Source: Salinivibrio costicola subsp. costicola ATCC 33508 = LMG 11651 (GTDB lineage: Bacteria > Pseudomonadota > Gammaproteobacteria > Enterobacterales > Vibrionaceae). Taken from it: a stretch of 64,000 nucleotides of DNA. Below, piece after piece: positions 32,058-43,294 of the stretch. The position numbers and the translations under genes are program-made. The notes below the pieces were generated by a model. The model ran no database searches. It saw nothing but the letters and a program-made list of their open reading frames with translations, and was not told the DNA's origin. The first letter of the stretch is position 1; the number at the start of each line of letters is the position of its first letter. The stretch spans positions 1-64,000 of the forward strand of contig AQOF01000048.1 of the NCBI GenBank assembly GCA_000565345.1, given 5' to 3'.

Positions 32058-33944
32058 ATGAAAAAACTGTTTCGCTTTATTGCATCCCTATTCCGATGGT
32101 TGTGGCGTATTCTCAGTTTCGCCCGCCAACTTTTGTTAAACGTCCTTTTCATAGGCGTGATCGTGGCAATCTACTTTGCTTTTACTGCCGATACGCCGCT
32201 GACCTCAAAGGCCCCCGCTACCGCAAAAGTGGCGCAAAGTGAGCCAGAGCCACGGGCGCTCCTACTCAATATTGACGGCCCTATTGTTGAACAACAACAG
32301 CGCTTAAGTCCTGTTGATACCTTATCTCGCAATGCGCTCGGACAACCGATAGAAACCGAGAACGTGTTGTTTGATATTGTTGATACCGTGCGCCATGCCG
32401 CGACGGATGAACAGATTAATGGCTTAGTTTTAAGCCTAGGCGATATGCCTTCTACTAGTCTGACCAAGCTACGATATATCGCCAAAGCCATCGAGGACTT
32501 CAAAGACAGCGGTAAACCTGTGATTGCAATTGGCGGCACCTACAGTCAAAGCCAGTATTACTTGGCCAGTTATGCCGATGAAGTCCTGATGTCGCCCGAT
32601 GGTATGGTGATGTTGCAAGGTTACGGCAGTTACAACTTATATTGGAAGGACCTACTCGATAAGCTCGATGTGAGCACACACGTGTTCCGAGTCGGTACGT
32701 ATAAATCATTTGTGGAGCCATACACACGCAACAATATGTCAGACGCTGCCCGAGAAGCCAATCAAGCTTGGTTATCTCAGCTGTGGGATGCCTATGTCAG
32801 CGATGTGGCGAACAATCGTGGCATCGAGCCGAGTGTTCTGTCCCCGAGCGCGAAGCAATTACTGGCCTCATTGCGTGACTTTGATGGCGATTTTGCCGCC
32901 CTCTCTGAGCATCTTGGCATTGTCGATAAGCGCATGACGCGTCAGCAAATTCGTCGCTATTTGGCCGATAAATTTGGCAGTGACGGTAAAGACAGCTTCA
33001 AATACACCGGCTATTACGATTATCTGCCAAAAATACAAAGCGGCTTTAGCCTGCCAGGCAGTGATAATATCGCCGTCGTGGTCGCCAGTGGTCCGATCAT
33101 GGATGGACGTCAGCGCCCAGGGACCGTGGGTGGCGATACCACTGCCGCTATGCTGCGCGATGCCCGCCTTGACAGCAGTGTGAAAGCGGTCGTGCTTCGC
33201 GTCGATAGTCCGGGGGGCAGTGCATTCGCCTCTGAAATTATCCGTAATGAAGTGGATGCGCTACGCGAAGCGGGTAAACCTGTGGTGGTCTCGATGTCGA
33301 GTGTCGCCGCCTCTGGCGGTTATTGGTTATCTGCCAGCGCCGATCGTATTATCGCTCAGCCCACCACGATTACCGGCTCAATCGGTATTTTTAGCTTGTT
33401 CACCACCTTTGAGAACACGCTGGGTGATCTCGGCGTGCAGTCTGATGGTGTCGGCACCACACCGTTTGCAGGGGTTGGCGTAACGCGGGCACTGCCAGAC
33501 GAGGTAGGAGATATCATGCAGTTAGGCATTGAGCATGGTTACCATCGCTTCTTGTCATTGGTCAGCAACCATCGCGATATGTCGATGGAAAAGGCAAACC
33601 AAGTCGCTCAAGGTCGGGTATGGACGGGACAAGATGCCTTGAGTTTGGGATTAGTTGACAGCTTGGGTGACTTTGACGACGCCGTGTCTGCCGCCGCTGA
33701 ACTGGCTAACCTCGAAAACTATCAACTAGATTGGATGCAACAGCCACTGACGCCGTTTGAGCAATTTATCAACGAAGTGCTGGGGCAAAGCGCCAACGTG
33801 CTCGGTGAAGCGGTGCAAGCGACAATGCCATCGATTGCGCGCCAGTTGACGGCATCGCCTCAGTGGCAGTCGTTAACCTTGCTGGAAAAGTTTAATGATC
33901 CGCAAGGTCGTTACTTATTCTGCTTAAACTGTGAGTATCAGTAG
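32058..33944 (+). CDS. sppA: signal peptide peptidase SppA (protease IV)
   Basis: SppA is an inner-membrane serine/lysine protease that degrades cleaved signal peptides. The product starts with a basic end and one span (LLLNVLFIGVIVAIYFAF), followed by two tandem peptidase domains. The catalytic lysine is in VGTYKSFVEPYTRN near residue 210 and the catalytic serine in DSPGGSAFASE near residue 395. The length is 628 residues, as for the long form. An ATG at 32046 is also in frame, but MKKLFRFIASLFRW from 32058 matches the family start. Neither has a strong ribosome site. Confidence 0.95.
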   Translation: MKKLFRFIASLFRWLWRILSFARQLLLNVLFIGVIVAIYFAFTADTPLTSKAPATAKVAQSEPEPRALLLNIDGPIVEQQQRLSPVDTLSRNALGQPIETENVLFDIVDTVRHAATDEQINGLVLSLGDMPSTSLTKLRYIAKAIEDFKDSGKPVIAIGGTYSQSQYYLASYADEVLMSPDGMVMLQGYGSYNLYWKDLLDKLDVSTHVFRVGTYKSFVEPYTRNNMSDAAREANQAWLSQLWDAYVSDVANNRGIEPSVLSPSAKQLLASLRDFDGDFAALSEHLGIVDKRMTRQQIRRYLADKFGSDGKDSFKYTGYYDYLPKIQSGFSLPGSDNIAVVVASGPIMDGRQRPGTVGGDTTAAMLRDARLDSSVKAVVLRVDSPGGSAFASEIIRNEVDALREAGKPVVVSMSSVAASGGYWLSASADRIIAQPTTITGSIGIFSLFTTFENTLGDLGVQSDGVGTTPFAGVGVTRALPDEVGDIMQLGIEHGYHRFLSLVSNHRDMSMEKANQVAQGRVWTGQDALSLGLVDSLGDFDDAVSAAAELANLENYQLDWMQQPLTPFEQFINEVLGQSANVLGEAVQATMPSIARQLTASPQWQSLTLLEKFNDPQGRYLFCLNCEYQ

Positions 33945-33953
33945 AAACCACTC

Positions 33954-33975
33954 GCCCTGGCCGTTCGGTCAGGGC
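33954..33975 (+). terminator. weak terminator of sppA
   Basis: GCCCTGGCC and GGTCAGGGC pair, with one G-T pair, followed by a T/C-rich stretch and TTTTT at 33987. It lies directly after the sppA stop. Confidence 0.55.
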
Positions 33976-34076
33976 CTCTTCTCTGTTTTTCTTCTATTCT
34001 GTGTGTCGCTCGGTATTACCGATGTAATCGTTACATGTATACTGTGCTCACGCTCATTAAATGCAGATTTGACATG

Positions 34077-35090
34077 ATGGAACGTAAACATATTTATATT
34101 GCTTACACTGGTGGCACGATCGGGATGCAAAAATCTGATCATGGTTATGTCCCAGTGTCCGGCTTTCTCCAGCAACAGTTGGAAAACATGCCTGAATTCC
34201 ATCGTCCAGAAATGCCGTTTTTTACTATCCATGAGTACGAGCCACTCATTGATTCATCGGACATGACGCCAACGGATTGGCAACGGATTGCGGACGATAT
34301 TGGCGAAAATTACCACGCATATGACGGCTTTGTGATATTGCATGGCACAGATACCATGGCATACACAGCATCGGCGCTGTCATTTATGTTAGAAAATTTA
34401 GAAAAGCCGGTCATTGTCACCGGCTCCCAGATCCCGATTGCTGAGTTGCGTTCCGACGGGCAAGCCAACCTGCTCAACGCACTGCATATTGCATCGAATT
34501 ATCCGGTGAACGAAGTGACGCTGTTTTTTAACAACCAACTTCTGCGCGGCAATCGGAGCACTAAGTCGCATGCTGACGGGTTTAACGCGTTTACCTCACC
34601 CAACTTGCCAGCGTTGCTTGAAGCTGGGATTCATATTGAGGTAAAAGCGGACAAGATCAATCAACCTTCGCAAGGGCCGTTTAAGGTCCATACTATTAGC
34701 GATCAACCGGTTGCCGTGATCATGATGTATCCGGGCATTTCGCCAGACGTTGTCAGAAATGCGCTTAAACAGCCCGTCAATGCGATGATCTTATTAACCT
34801 TTGGGGTCGGCAACGCACCACAAAATCCCGAGTTACTCGATTTACTCAAACAGGCTACGGATCGCGGTGTGCTGGTGTTGAATCTCACTCAATGCTTGGC
34901 AGGACGGGTCAATATGGGTGGCTATGCGACTGGCTGTGCGCTGGCCGATGCGGGTGTACTGAGTGGCTATGACATGACACCCGAAGCGGCGTTAGCCAAG
35001 CTTCACTTCTTGCTCAGTCAGTCATTACCCTTTGAAACCTTGCGAACTTGGGTGCAAAAAGATTTACGTGGTGAGCTCAGCTATTATTAG
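34077..35090 (+). CDS. ansA: cytoplasmic L-asparaginase I
   Basis: AnsA hydrolyses asparagine to aspartate and ammonia. The product shows the nucleophile motif IAYTGGTIGM, the second signature LHGTDTMAYTASALSFM (Thr-Asp) and the lysine in NRSTKSHADGFNAF. There is no signal peptide, so it is the cytoplasmic low-affinity type I. The 337 residues from MERKHIYI match the family. An ATG three bases earlier (34074) is equally possible. Following sppA is a conserved arrangement. Confidence 0.96.
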   Translation: MERKHIYIAYTGGTIGMQKSDHGYVPVSGFLQQQLENMPEFHRPEMPFFTIHEYEPLIDSSDMTPTDWQRIADDIGENYHAYDGFVILHGTDTMAYTASALSFMLENLEKPVIVTGSQIPIAELRSDGQANLLNALHIASNYPVNEVTLFFNNQLLRGNRSTKSHADGFNAFTSPNLPALLEAGIHIEVKADKINQPSQGPFKVHTISDQPVAVIMMYPGISPDVVRNALKQPVNAMILLTFGVGNAPQNPELLDLLKQATDRGVLVLNLTQCLAGRVNMGGYATGCALADAGVLSGYDMTPEAALAKLHFLLSQSLPFETLRTWVQKDLRGELSYY

Positions 35091-35130
35091 CGTGTGAACA
35101 GAAGTGACAGTGAACGCTATTGTGACGATT

Positions 35131-35153
35131 ACGCCGGCCGAATGCCGGCGTTT
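35131..35153 (+). terminator. candidate terminator of ansA
   Basis: The stem CGCCGGC / GCCGGCG with loop CGAAT is followed by only TTT. It lies 40 bases after the ansA stop, so it may be a weak or rho-assisted terminator. Confidence 0.5.
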
Positions 35154-35244
35154 ACGCTTTAGCGAGGACACGTTCAGCAAACCATATCCCACAAGGCGTG
35201 CCGCCCAATCTATTCGATCAGCATTGGTGCTGATTGAGTTAGCA

Positions 35245-35526
35245 CTAGTGCTTGGTCTCAATATCGATGCGCTGCCTATCTTGACCGGCAAATTCACGCT
35301 TGAGCTCGGCTTTTGATTTCCAAGTCACCTGACCCCCTTTCGCGACCGTCATATGCTGAGGCTGGCTGTTATGACGTGATTGGTAAAGCATAACGGCTTG
35401 CAAGGCTTGATCGCGTTGTGCTTGATTAAGGCTGGTACCATCAGGCCATTTACCGGTTTCTACCGCGTAACACAAACGATCGTATATTTCAGGCGTCATT
35501 GCTTTTAAGACTTGTTCTATATCCAT
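35245..35526 (-). CDS. yeaC: YeaC family protein (DUF1315)
   Basis: This is a small conserved protein of unknown function found beside ansA and sppA in enterobacteria. The 93-residue product matches throughout: MTPEIYDRLCYAVETGKWPD, QRDQALQAVMLYQSRHN and QHMTVAKGGQVTWKSKAELK. It has no signal or membrane segment. It is convergent with ansA and divergent from the lipoprotein gene. Two short palindromes lie just past its stop (ATCAGCA-TTGG-TGCTGAT and AGCACTAGTGCT). Confidence 0.92.
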   Translation of the reverse strand: MDIEQVLKAMTPEIYDRLCYAVETGKWPDGTSLNQAQRDQALQAVMLYQSRHNSQPQHMTVAKGGQVTWKSKAELKREFAGQDRQRIDIETKH

Positions 35527-35679
35527 GATTACCTCTGTGTGGTCCGGGTCCGACTATTATGCCTGATCTTGGTCGGTAGACGGCATGTTTAGCACAGTGC
35601 GCTTTATCACGCTTTTACGCATCAACTACACTCAAAGATAACGTATACTCGACGCAGTTGACTCAGGGTACGACAAATA

Positions 35680-36528
35680 ATGAATTTACGATTACTTACT
35701 CGCTACGTTTATCGTCTCGGTCTTGTCACGAGTTTACTGCTACTCGTCGGCTGCGATGGACAACCGACCACCAATCAAGTGTGCGAAACGCACCCCGAAT
35801 TATGCGAAGGGCTAAACATTGGCGACGGACAATGCCGATTTGAACGCTCGGATCTGATTTTCGATCGTTTGGCGGTTGACCAAAAACCAACCGATCTCAA
35901 TAAACTCACCGAGCTCAAGCAAACAAAGGCTTATTTGCGCTGTATGGAGCTGGTAGCTGAAATTGAGCCTACCACACTCAAACAACGCAAAACCAAGCGT
36001 ACGGAGGCGGTCTACCATGCTTATGATGCGATTGCTCGTTTGGAAGATGAACTGGAAGCCTCTTATCAACCTCCGGTGATTTACTACCGTTGGTCTCAGG
36101 GTGACAACGGCGCCCTACCCCAGTTTTTAAAGCTTGAAGGCACACGCCACCTCGAAACGCCCCAGTTACAACTCGGCCTCGCGACCTATTATGTCTCACG
36201 GGATAAAGCTAAAACCGTGGAGACTTTATTGCACGCGTTGGAGCTGTATGACGGCCGCGATCTCACCGTAAAGCAAGACGTGATTCCAGAGGTGATTAAA
36301 TCACTCGCCACCACCAATCATGCGCTTAAACGCTTTGAACATGCGTATTTGTGGGCGAAAGTGGGGCAAAGTTACAATCTTCCCATTGCCAACAGTGATC
36401 GTTTGTCTCGACTTTACACACTGAGCGAACAACAGGAGACGTCACTGCAGCGATTGGCATTTGAAATATCAGCTGCGATCGACGATGGCAATTTCCAAGC
36501 GTCATTGCTCGCACCCATTACTCAGTAA
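35680..36528 (+). CDS. lipoprotein with DUF2989 domain
   Basis: The product starts with a signal sequence ending in the lipobox LLLVGC (Cys near residue 25), so it should be lipid-anchored. The remaining 255 residues are helical and resemble the DUF2989 family, conserved beside gapA in Vibrionaceae, with no known function. Two cysteines just after the anchor (CETHPELC) could form a disulfide. The residue after the lipid cysteine is Asp, which in enterobacteria favours inner-membrane retention. Confidence 0.82.
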   Translation: MNLRLLTRYVYRLGLVTSLLLLVGCDGQPTTNQVCETHPELCEGLNIGDGQCRFERSDLIFDRLAVDQKPTDLNKLTELKQTKAYLRCMELVAEIEPTTLKQRKTKRTEAVYHAYDAIARLEDELEASYQPPVIYYRWSQGDNGALPQFLKLEGTRHLETPQLQLGLATYYVSRDKAKTVETLLHALELYDGRDLTVKQDVIPEVIKSLATTNHALKRFEHAYLWAKVGQSYNLPIANSDRLSRLYTLSEQQETSLQRLAFEISAAIDDGNFQASLLAPITQ

Positions 36529-37859
<1,331 letters not shown>

Positions 37860-37882
37860 GTAGCAATTACAATAGTATCGAT

Positions 37883-37906
37883 AAAGGCGGCCTAGAGCCG
37901 CCTTTT
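37883..37906 (+). terminator. terminator of gapA
   Basis: AAAGGCGGC and GCCGCCTTTT pair around a CTAGA loop and end in a T-run, 25 bases after the stop. Confidence 0.88.
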
Positions 37907-37972
37907 GTGTATCTGGCGCTATCCAATGAGCCGGTTTTTGTTCGTAGACACTCCCCCGAAGAGGTTTAAGCT

Positions 37973-38854
37973 ATGTCCATGTCTTTGCTTTTTGAACGTC
38001 AACTCTCCGCCTCGGTCGATTTATGCTATCGGCAATCGGTCCCGATTCTTCGCGTGAGTCACCCATCGTGCGCCGCCACTATCAGTCTTTTCGGCGGCCA
38101 CTTACTCTCCTTTGCGCCTACAGGTGAATCCTCACTGGTTTGGATGAGTCGCAACGCCGTCTACGATGCGCAAACACCATTACGAGGCGGCGTCCCTATT
38201 TGTTGGCCTTGGTTTGGCCAATCGGGCTCGCCTTCGCATGGCTTTGCGCGTCGACAGATGTGGCAATTGGCGCAGGTTGACGAGCAACCGGATGGCGTGA
38301 TTGTGCAACTGAAGCTGTCTGAATCTGCCCAGTCAATGGCACTCTGGCCCCATCGTTTTGAAGCAACCGTCACTTTCACCCTGACACAAAAAGCCACGAT
38401 TTCCCTCGCCGTCACCAATACCGATCAGCATGATTGGACGATGGGCGGCGCATTACACAGCTACCTGACCGTCGCGGACAGCGAGCAGGCTTATGTAGAC
38501 GGGGTTGGTAATCAGTACCTCGATAATTTCAGTGCCGGTGCGGCTCAACCTGCTCCGGGAAAGGTCACGTTTGAAAGCCCCGTGGATCGCATTTATACCG
38601 GGGCGCGCGATACACTGTCACTCACCGATCCGGCCGGTAACCGTCGCGTTTATGTCACCAACCAAGGCGCGACCAGCGCGGTGATATGGAACCCTGGACA
38701 AGCTGCCTCAGTACAAATGGCAGACATGGATGACGATGGCTATCAACATTTTGTTTGCATTGAGGCCGCGCTTGAGCAACCAGATACCTTGGTATCGCCA
38801 GGGCAAACCTATACCCTGGCCACAACGTTATGTGATGAAAAAGCGCGACGCTAA
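37973..38854 (+). CDS. yeaD: D-hexose-6-phosphate mutarotase
   Basis: YeaD interconverts the anomers of glucose-6-phosphate and belongs to the galactose-mutarotase fold. The 293-residue product has the phosphate-binding arginine region (SHGFARRQMW) and the conserved HSYL and HFVCIEAA segments with catalytic histidine and glutamate. Its position after gapA is conserved. Start choice is between ATG 37973 and ATG 37979. The first was kept. Confidence 0.94.
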   Translation: MSMSLLFERQLSASVDLCYRQSVPILRVSHPSCAATISLFGGHLLSFAPTGESSLVWMSRNAVYDAQTPLRGGVPICWPWFGQSGSPSHGFARRQMWQLAQVDEQPDGVIVQLKLSESAQSMALWPHRFEATVTFTLTQKATISLAVTNTDQHDWTMGGALHSYLTVADSEQAYVDGVGNQYLDNFSAGAAQPAPGKVTFESPVDRIYTGARDTLSLTDPAGNRRVYVTNQGATSAVIWNPGQAASVQMADMDDDGYQHFVCIEAALEQPDTLVSPGQTYTLATTLCDEKARR

Positions 38855-38857
38855 ACA

Positions 38858-38888
38858 AAGCGGCCACCTTGGTATAAGGTGGCCGCGT
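38858..38888. terminator. hairpin after yeaD
   Basis: GCGGCCACCTT and AAGGTGGCCGC form an 11-base stem with loop GGTAT. T-runs are weak on both sides, so it is a likely but not ideal terminator for the convergent yeaD and mipA genes. Confidence 0.65.
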
Positions 38889-38890
38889 TG

Positions 38891-38986
38891 TTACATAGAG
38901 ACTTTTTTATATAGAGACTTTTTTATATAAAGACTTGGTTACATAAAGACTTGGTTACATAAAGACTTGGCTACATAAAGACATAA
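38891..38986. repeat. 16-bp tandem repeat, six units, overlapping the mipA stop
   Basis: Units TTACATAAAGACTTGG (38939 and 38955) are identical. Four more at 38891, 38907, 38923 and 38971 differ by one to five bases. The last unit contains the final codons and stop of mipA (minus-strand GTCTTTATGTAG). The array therefore looks like repeated duplication of the 3' end of mipA, and five copies lie beyond the stop. The period of 16 is not a multiple of three. Copy number is likely to vary between strains. Confidence 0.9.
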
Positions 38987-39735
38987 TTAACACCGAGATA
39001 GCCGGAAGCGGCGGTAGATTGGTCCACCATCGGGCTGTTCGCTATTTCATCATCGAGGTTGGTATAGCGCACGCCACCAAGCAGTTGGATGCGCTCGGTC
39101 AGCATAAAATAGCCACTGGCACCAACAAAGTAATGGCCCGCAGAGCCTGGCTCATACGCCTCAATGCCTGAAACACGCGATGCTGATGCTTCAGTGGCGC
39201 TAACCCCATAAAGGTGCTTATTTAACTCATGGCTATTGTAGGCATACCCTACTTCCGGAGAGACGCCCCAACGCGGGTGATTAAATCCATATTTCCAACT
39301 CACTTCGCCATATACCCCGTCCCTATCATGGGTCACGCCTTCGCCAACAGCCGCCTGAAAACGTCCGATAGGTGAATGGTATTGGTAGGCAAGCGCTGCC
39401 ACAATCGATGCATCGCGCTTGTCGAGCTGGCTCAATTGCGGATCGTCGGTATCGGCAGGATCGAAACGACGAGGGTCATAGGTCGCTGATACGACGAGAT
39501 TGTGTGTCGAGTTTTTCGGTGCCAGACGTGCGCCGGCAGTGAGACCACGAAAGTAAAAGTGGTCGGTATCAAGGTTGACTGTCGGTACCACAAGTGGGTC
39601 GGTATCCGTGTCTTTGTACACCTGGGGTGAAAACGCGCCGATCACCCCTGCTGATACCCGCGTGTCTGCATAAACATTGCCGGCAGTCAGTGCCAACGCA
39701 CACGCTACCCAAGCCGTTTCTCTTGCTATATTCAT
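38971..39735 (-). CDS. mipA: MipA/OmpV-family outer-membrane protein
   Basis: MipA is an outer-membrane scaffold protein for murein enzymes in E. coli; OmpV in Vibrio is its relative. The 254-residue product has a signal peptide ending near GNVYA. The mature part alternates like a beta-barrel and ends in LGVNYVFM, a near-canonical outer-membrane C-terminus with one extra Met. The ATG at 39735 has better spacing to AAAGGAAAGG than the ATG at 39738. The gapA-yeaD-mipA-yeaG-yeaH order is shared with E. coli. Confidence 0.87.
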   Translation of the reverse strand: MNIARETAWVACALALTAGNVYADTRVSAGVIGAFSPQVYKDTDTDPLVVPTVNLDTDHFYFRGLTAGARLAPKNSTHNLVVSATYDPRRFDPADTDDPQLSQLDKRDASIVAALAYQYHSPIGRFQAAVGEGVTHDRDGVYGEVSWKYGFNHPRWGVSPEVGYAYNSHELNKHLYGVSATEASASRVSGIEAYEPGSAGHYFVGASGYFMLTERIQLLGGVRYTNLDDEIANSPMVDQSTAASGYLGVNYVFM

Positions 39736-40014
39736 CATCCTTTCCTTTATTGTTTAACGGCTGGCCAATGTAAGCCCAGTCCCCCTAGCTGGCAAAATGA
39801 TCACCACCAGCATATCTCACTAGCTTGAACACCCGCTGTCAATATATTGGCAAGACAGGCATACAAATCACGCAACAAAAATTATCGAAAAAACAAACAA
39901 TTCTTTCACGCAAGATCGAGCAATGCGGTCTAACCTTATAAAAAGGAAAGGGAACATCCAGCCAACTTTGCGCCTTTTCTTTTCGAGTTATCAGACGATT
40001 TAGGGGGCAAGACC

Positions 40015-41949
40015 ATGACTATTTTTGATCACTATCGTCAGCGCTACGAAGAAGCGAAAGACGAAGAAATGAGCCTTCAAGCATTCTTGGATCTATGCCG
40101 AGATGATCGCGGCGCGTATGCCAATGCCGCGGAACGTTTGCTGATGGCGATTGGCGAACCGGAAAAGGTTGATACTTCGCTCGACCCTCGGCTCAGCCGA
40201 CTTTTCTCTAACCGTGTCATTTCACGTTACCCAACGTTCAAAGACTTTTATGGTATGGAAGATTCGATCGAGCAAATCGTCTCATACCTTAAACATGCCG
40301 CTCAAGGCTTAGAAGAGCGCAAACAAATTCTTTACTTACTGGGCCCAGTCGGTGGGGGGAAATCGTCATTGGCCGAGAAGCTAAAAAGCTTGATGCAGCA
40401 GATGCCGATTTATGTACTAACCGCCAATGGCGAACGTAGCCCAGTGAATGATCACCCATTTTGCCTGTTTGATGCGACTGAAGATGGCCACCTACTCGAA
40501 CAAGAATATGGCATTCCACAGCGCTACGTTCAACATATTATGTCGCCTTGGGCCGCTAAGCGATTAAAAGAATTTGGCGGCGATATCAGCCAATTTAAAG
40601 TGGTTAAGCTCCGTCCCTCTATTCTCAATCAAGTTGGCGTTGCCAAAACGGAGCCAGGCGATGAAAACAACCAGGATATCTCTGCCTTGGTTGGTAAAGT
40701 GGATATTCGCCAACTTGAACATTATTCACAAGATGATCCTGATGCCTATTCCTACTCCGGTGCGCTTTGCCGGGCTAACCAAGGCATGATGGAGTTTGTC
40801 GAGATGTTTAAAGCACCGATTAAAGTGCTTCATCCCCTACTCACGGCAACGCAAGAAGGTAACTACAACGGTACGGAAGGGCTTTCGGCATTGCCATTTG
40901 ACGGCATCATTTTGGCCCACTCAAATGAATCCGAATGGCAGTCATTCCGCAATAACAAAAATAACGAGGCCTTCCTCGACCGGGTTTACATTGTCAAAGT
41001 ACCCTATTGTTTGCGAATTTCGGATGAAATCCATATTTACGACAAATTGTTGGCGACCAGTGAATTACGCCATGCGCCTTGCTCGCCAAGCACACTCGAT
41101 ATTCTGGCGCGCTTTACGGTATTGTCGCGCTTGAAAGATCCTGAAAACTCAAGCATTTATTCGAAGATGCGTGTGTATGACGGGGAAACACTCAAAGATA
41201 CCGATCCAAAAGCCAAGTCTTACCAAGAATACCGAGATTTTGCTGGGGTCGATGAGGGTATGGATGGACTATCAACCCGTTTTGCCTTCAAGATTTTGTC
41301 ACGTGTTTTCAACTTTGATCACGCCGAGGTCGCGGCTAACCCTGTGCATTTGTTCTATGTCCTGGAGCAGCAAATCGAGCGGGAGCAATTCCCACAAGAG
41401 GTCGCCGAGCGCTATTTAGAGCACTTGAAGGGCTACTTAATTCCTAAATATATCGAGTTTATTGGCAAAGAGATCCAAACCGCCTATCTCGAGTCGTACT
41501 CTGAGTACGGCCAGAATATTTTTGACCGCTATGTCACGTATGCCGATTTCTGGATTCAAGATCAAGAATTCCGCGACCCAGATACTGGTCAGCTGTTTGA
41601 TCGTTCAGCGCTTAATGGCGAGTTGGAGAAAATCGAAAAGCCAGCGGGTATCAGTAACCCGAAAGATTTCCGTAACGAAATCGTTAACTTTGTGCTCCGT
41701 GCCCGAGCGAATAATGAAGGCAAGAATCCGGCGTGGACCAGTTATGAGAAGCTGAAAACCGTGATTGAGAAAAAGATGTTCTCCAATACGGAAGATCTGC
41801 TGCCGGTGATTTCGTTCAATACTAAGACCTCAAGCGACGAGCAGAAAAAACACGACGACTTTGTCGCCCGAATGATGGAAAAAGGCTATACCCGCAAGCA
41901 AGTTCGCTTGCTCGCCGAATGGTATTTGCGCGTGCGTAAATCGTCGTAG
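40015..41949 (+). CDS. yeaG: PrkA family serine protein kinase (YeaG)
   Basis: YeaG/PrkA is an AAA-like ATPase with a C-terminal kinase-like domain that acts in starvation and stress responses. In Bacillus it takes part in sporulation. The 644-residue product has a Walker A motif LGPVGGGKSSLAEKL near residue 110 and the C-terminal PrkA segments (FDHAEVAANPVHLFYVLEQQ, then FDRYVTYADFWIQDQEFRD). It leads an operon with yeaH (33 bases) and the SpoVR gene (25 bases). TTAGGGGGCAAG precedes the ATG. Confidence 0.96.
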   Translation: MTIFDHYRQRYEEAKDEEMSLQAFLDLCRDDRGAYANAAERLLMAIGEPEKVDTSLDPRLSRLFSNRVISRYPTFKDFYGMEDSIEQIVSYLKHAAQGLEERKQILYLLGPVGGGKSSLAEKLKSLMQQMPIYVLTANGERSPVNDHPFCLFDATEDGHLLEQEYGIPQRYVQHIMSPWAAKRLKEFGGDISQFKVVKLRPSILNQVGVAKTEPGDENNQDISALVGKVDIRQLEHYSQDDPDAYSYSGALCRANQGMMEFVEMFKAPIKVLHPLLTATQEGNYNGTEGLSALPFDGIILAHSNESEWQSFRNNKNNEAFLDRVYIVKVPYCLRISDEIHIYDKLLATSELRHAPCSPSTLDILARFTVLSRLKDPENSSIYSKMRVYDGETLKDTDPKAKSYQEYRDFAGVDEGMDGLSTRFAFKILSRVFNFDHAEVAANPVHLFYVLEQQIEREQFPQEVAERYLEHLKGYLIPKYIEFIGKEIQTAYLESYSEYGQNIFDRYVTYADFWIQDQEFRDPDTGQLFDRSALNGELEKIEKPAGISNPKDFRNEIVNFVLRARANNEGKNPAWTSYEKLKTVIEKKMFSNTEDLLPVISFNTKTSSDEQKKHDDFVARMMEKGYTRKQVRLLAEWYLRVRKSS

Positions 41950-41982
41950 CCTACGGGTTGACGCAGATGACGGGAGAAAGTT

Positions 41983-43269
41983 ATGGCGCATTTTATTGAT
42001 CGTCGTCTCAATGGCAAAAACAAAAGCACTGTCAACCGGCAGCGCTTTCTACGCCGCCACAAGCGGCAGATAAAAGAGTCCATTGCCGACGCCGTCAACA
42101 ATCGCTCGATCACCGATATCGAAAGTGGTGAGGACATTTCGATTCCATCACGCGACATCCGTGAACCCACGTTTCACCAAGGCAAAGGGGGACAGCGGGA
42201 GGCTGTCCACCCGGGTAATGACCAATTTAGTCCTGGCGATCGTATCGCTCGCCCACCGGGTGGCGAAGGCGGCGGCGCCGGTGAAGGGCAAGCAAGTCCA
42301 GATGGTGAGGGACAAGACGAGTTTGTTTTCCAAATTTCGAAAGACGAATACTTGGATCTGTTGTTCGAAGATCTCGAACTACCGAATCTAAAAAAGAACC
42401 AGATGGCGAAAATGGTGGAGTACAAAACACACCGCTCTGGGTATACCTCAAACGGCGTGCCTTCCAATATCGCTATCGTCCGTTCTTTACAAAATTCGCT
42501 TGCAAGACGCACGGCGATGTCAGCCGGAAAACGCCGCGAGCTCGCTGAGCTTGAACAAGTACTAGAACAGATTCAACGTGCTGAGCCGGCTCAACCGTTA
42601 GAGGAAAAACGCCTCGAAGAAGAGATCGCGGCACTCAAAAACAAACTTGCTGCCGTGCCGTTTATCGACACCTTCGATTTACGCTACAAAAACTACGAGA
42701 AGCGACCTCAGCCAAATAGTCGGGCGGTGATGTTTTGCTTAATGGATGTGTCTGGTTCGATGGACCAAGCCACCAAAGACATTGCTAAGCGTTTTTATAT
42801 TCTGCTGTATCTGTTTCTCTCACGGACGTACAAAAATGTCGAGGTGGTATTTATTCGCCATCACACGCAGGCGAAAGAAGTCGACGAACATGAGTTCTTT
42901 TATTCGCAAGAAACCGGCGGCACCATTGTGTCTAGCGCCCTGCGACTGATGGATGACATCATCAAAGACAGGTACAACCCGACAGAATGGAATGTTTACG
43001 CCGCTCAAGCCTCAGATGGCGATAACTGGGCTGACGACTCGCCGGGCTGTCGCGAGTTGTTGCAAAAAACGCTGTTACCGGTGAGCCGCTATTACGCCTA
43101 TATTGAAATAACACGTCGTGCGCACCAAACACTGTGGCGTGAGTATCAGTCACTCGCCGAAAGCCATGACAATTTTGCTATGCAGAACATTCGCTCCGCG
43201 GAAGAGATTTTCCCCGTATTTCGCGAATTGTTTAGCGTCAGGTCGAAGCCTGACGCCATACCGGCATAG
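41983..43269 (+). CDS. yeaH: YeaH family protein (DUF444, VWA-like)
   Basis: YeaH is the conserved partner of PrkA; its molecular role is unknown. The 428-residue product has a basic N-terminus ([20 protein letters not shown]), a glycine-rich linker ([10 protein letters not shown] near residue 90), and a von Willebrand-like domain with the metal-site motif [10 protein letters not shown] (DxSxS) near residue 250. GQKGG-type elements and [10 protein letters not shown] are also typical. AGGGAG-like ribosome sites separate it from both neighbours. Confidence 0.95.
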   Translation: MAHFIDRRLNGKNKSTVNRQRFLRRHKRQIKESIADAVNNRSITDIESGEDISIPSRDIREPTFHQGKGGQREAVHPGNDQFSPGDRIARPPGGEGGGAGEGQASPDGEGQDEFVFQISKDEYLDLLFEDLELPNLKKNQMAKMVEYKTHRSGYTSNGVPSNIAIVRSLQNSLARRTAMSAGKRRELAELEQVLEQIQRAEPAQPLEEKRLEEEIAALKNKLAAVPFIDTFDLRYKNYEKRPQPNSRAVMFCLMDVSGSMDQATKDIAKRFYILLYLFLSRTYKNVEVVFIRHHTQAKEVDEHEFFYSQETGGTIVSSALRLMDDIIKDRYNPTEWNVYAAQASDGDNWADDSPGCRELLQKTLLPVSRYYAYIEITRRAHQTLWREYQSLAESHDNFAMQNIRSAEEIFPVFRELFSVRSKPDAIPA

Positions 43270-43294
43270 ACGCATTTTATCAGGGAGGCATGGT

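Noticed and set aside
35104..35316. Short plus-strand frame after ansA
   Set aside because: It has no ribosome site, crosses a hairpin and overlaps the 3' end of yeaC on the other strand, with no family resemblance.
38891..38986. CRISPR array
   Set aside because: Units are 16 bases long with no spacers between them, and no cas genes are nearby. The same applies to 48441-48480.
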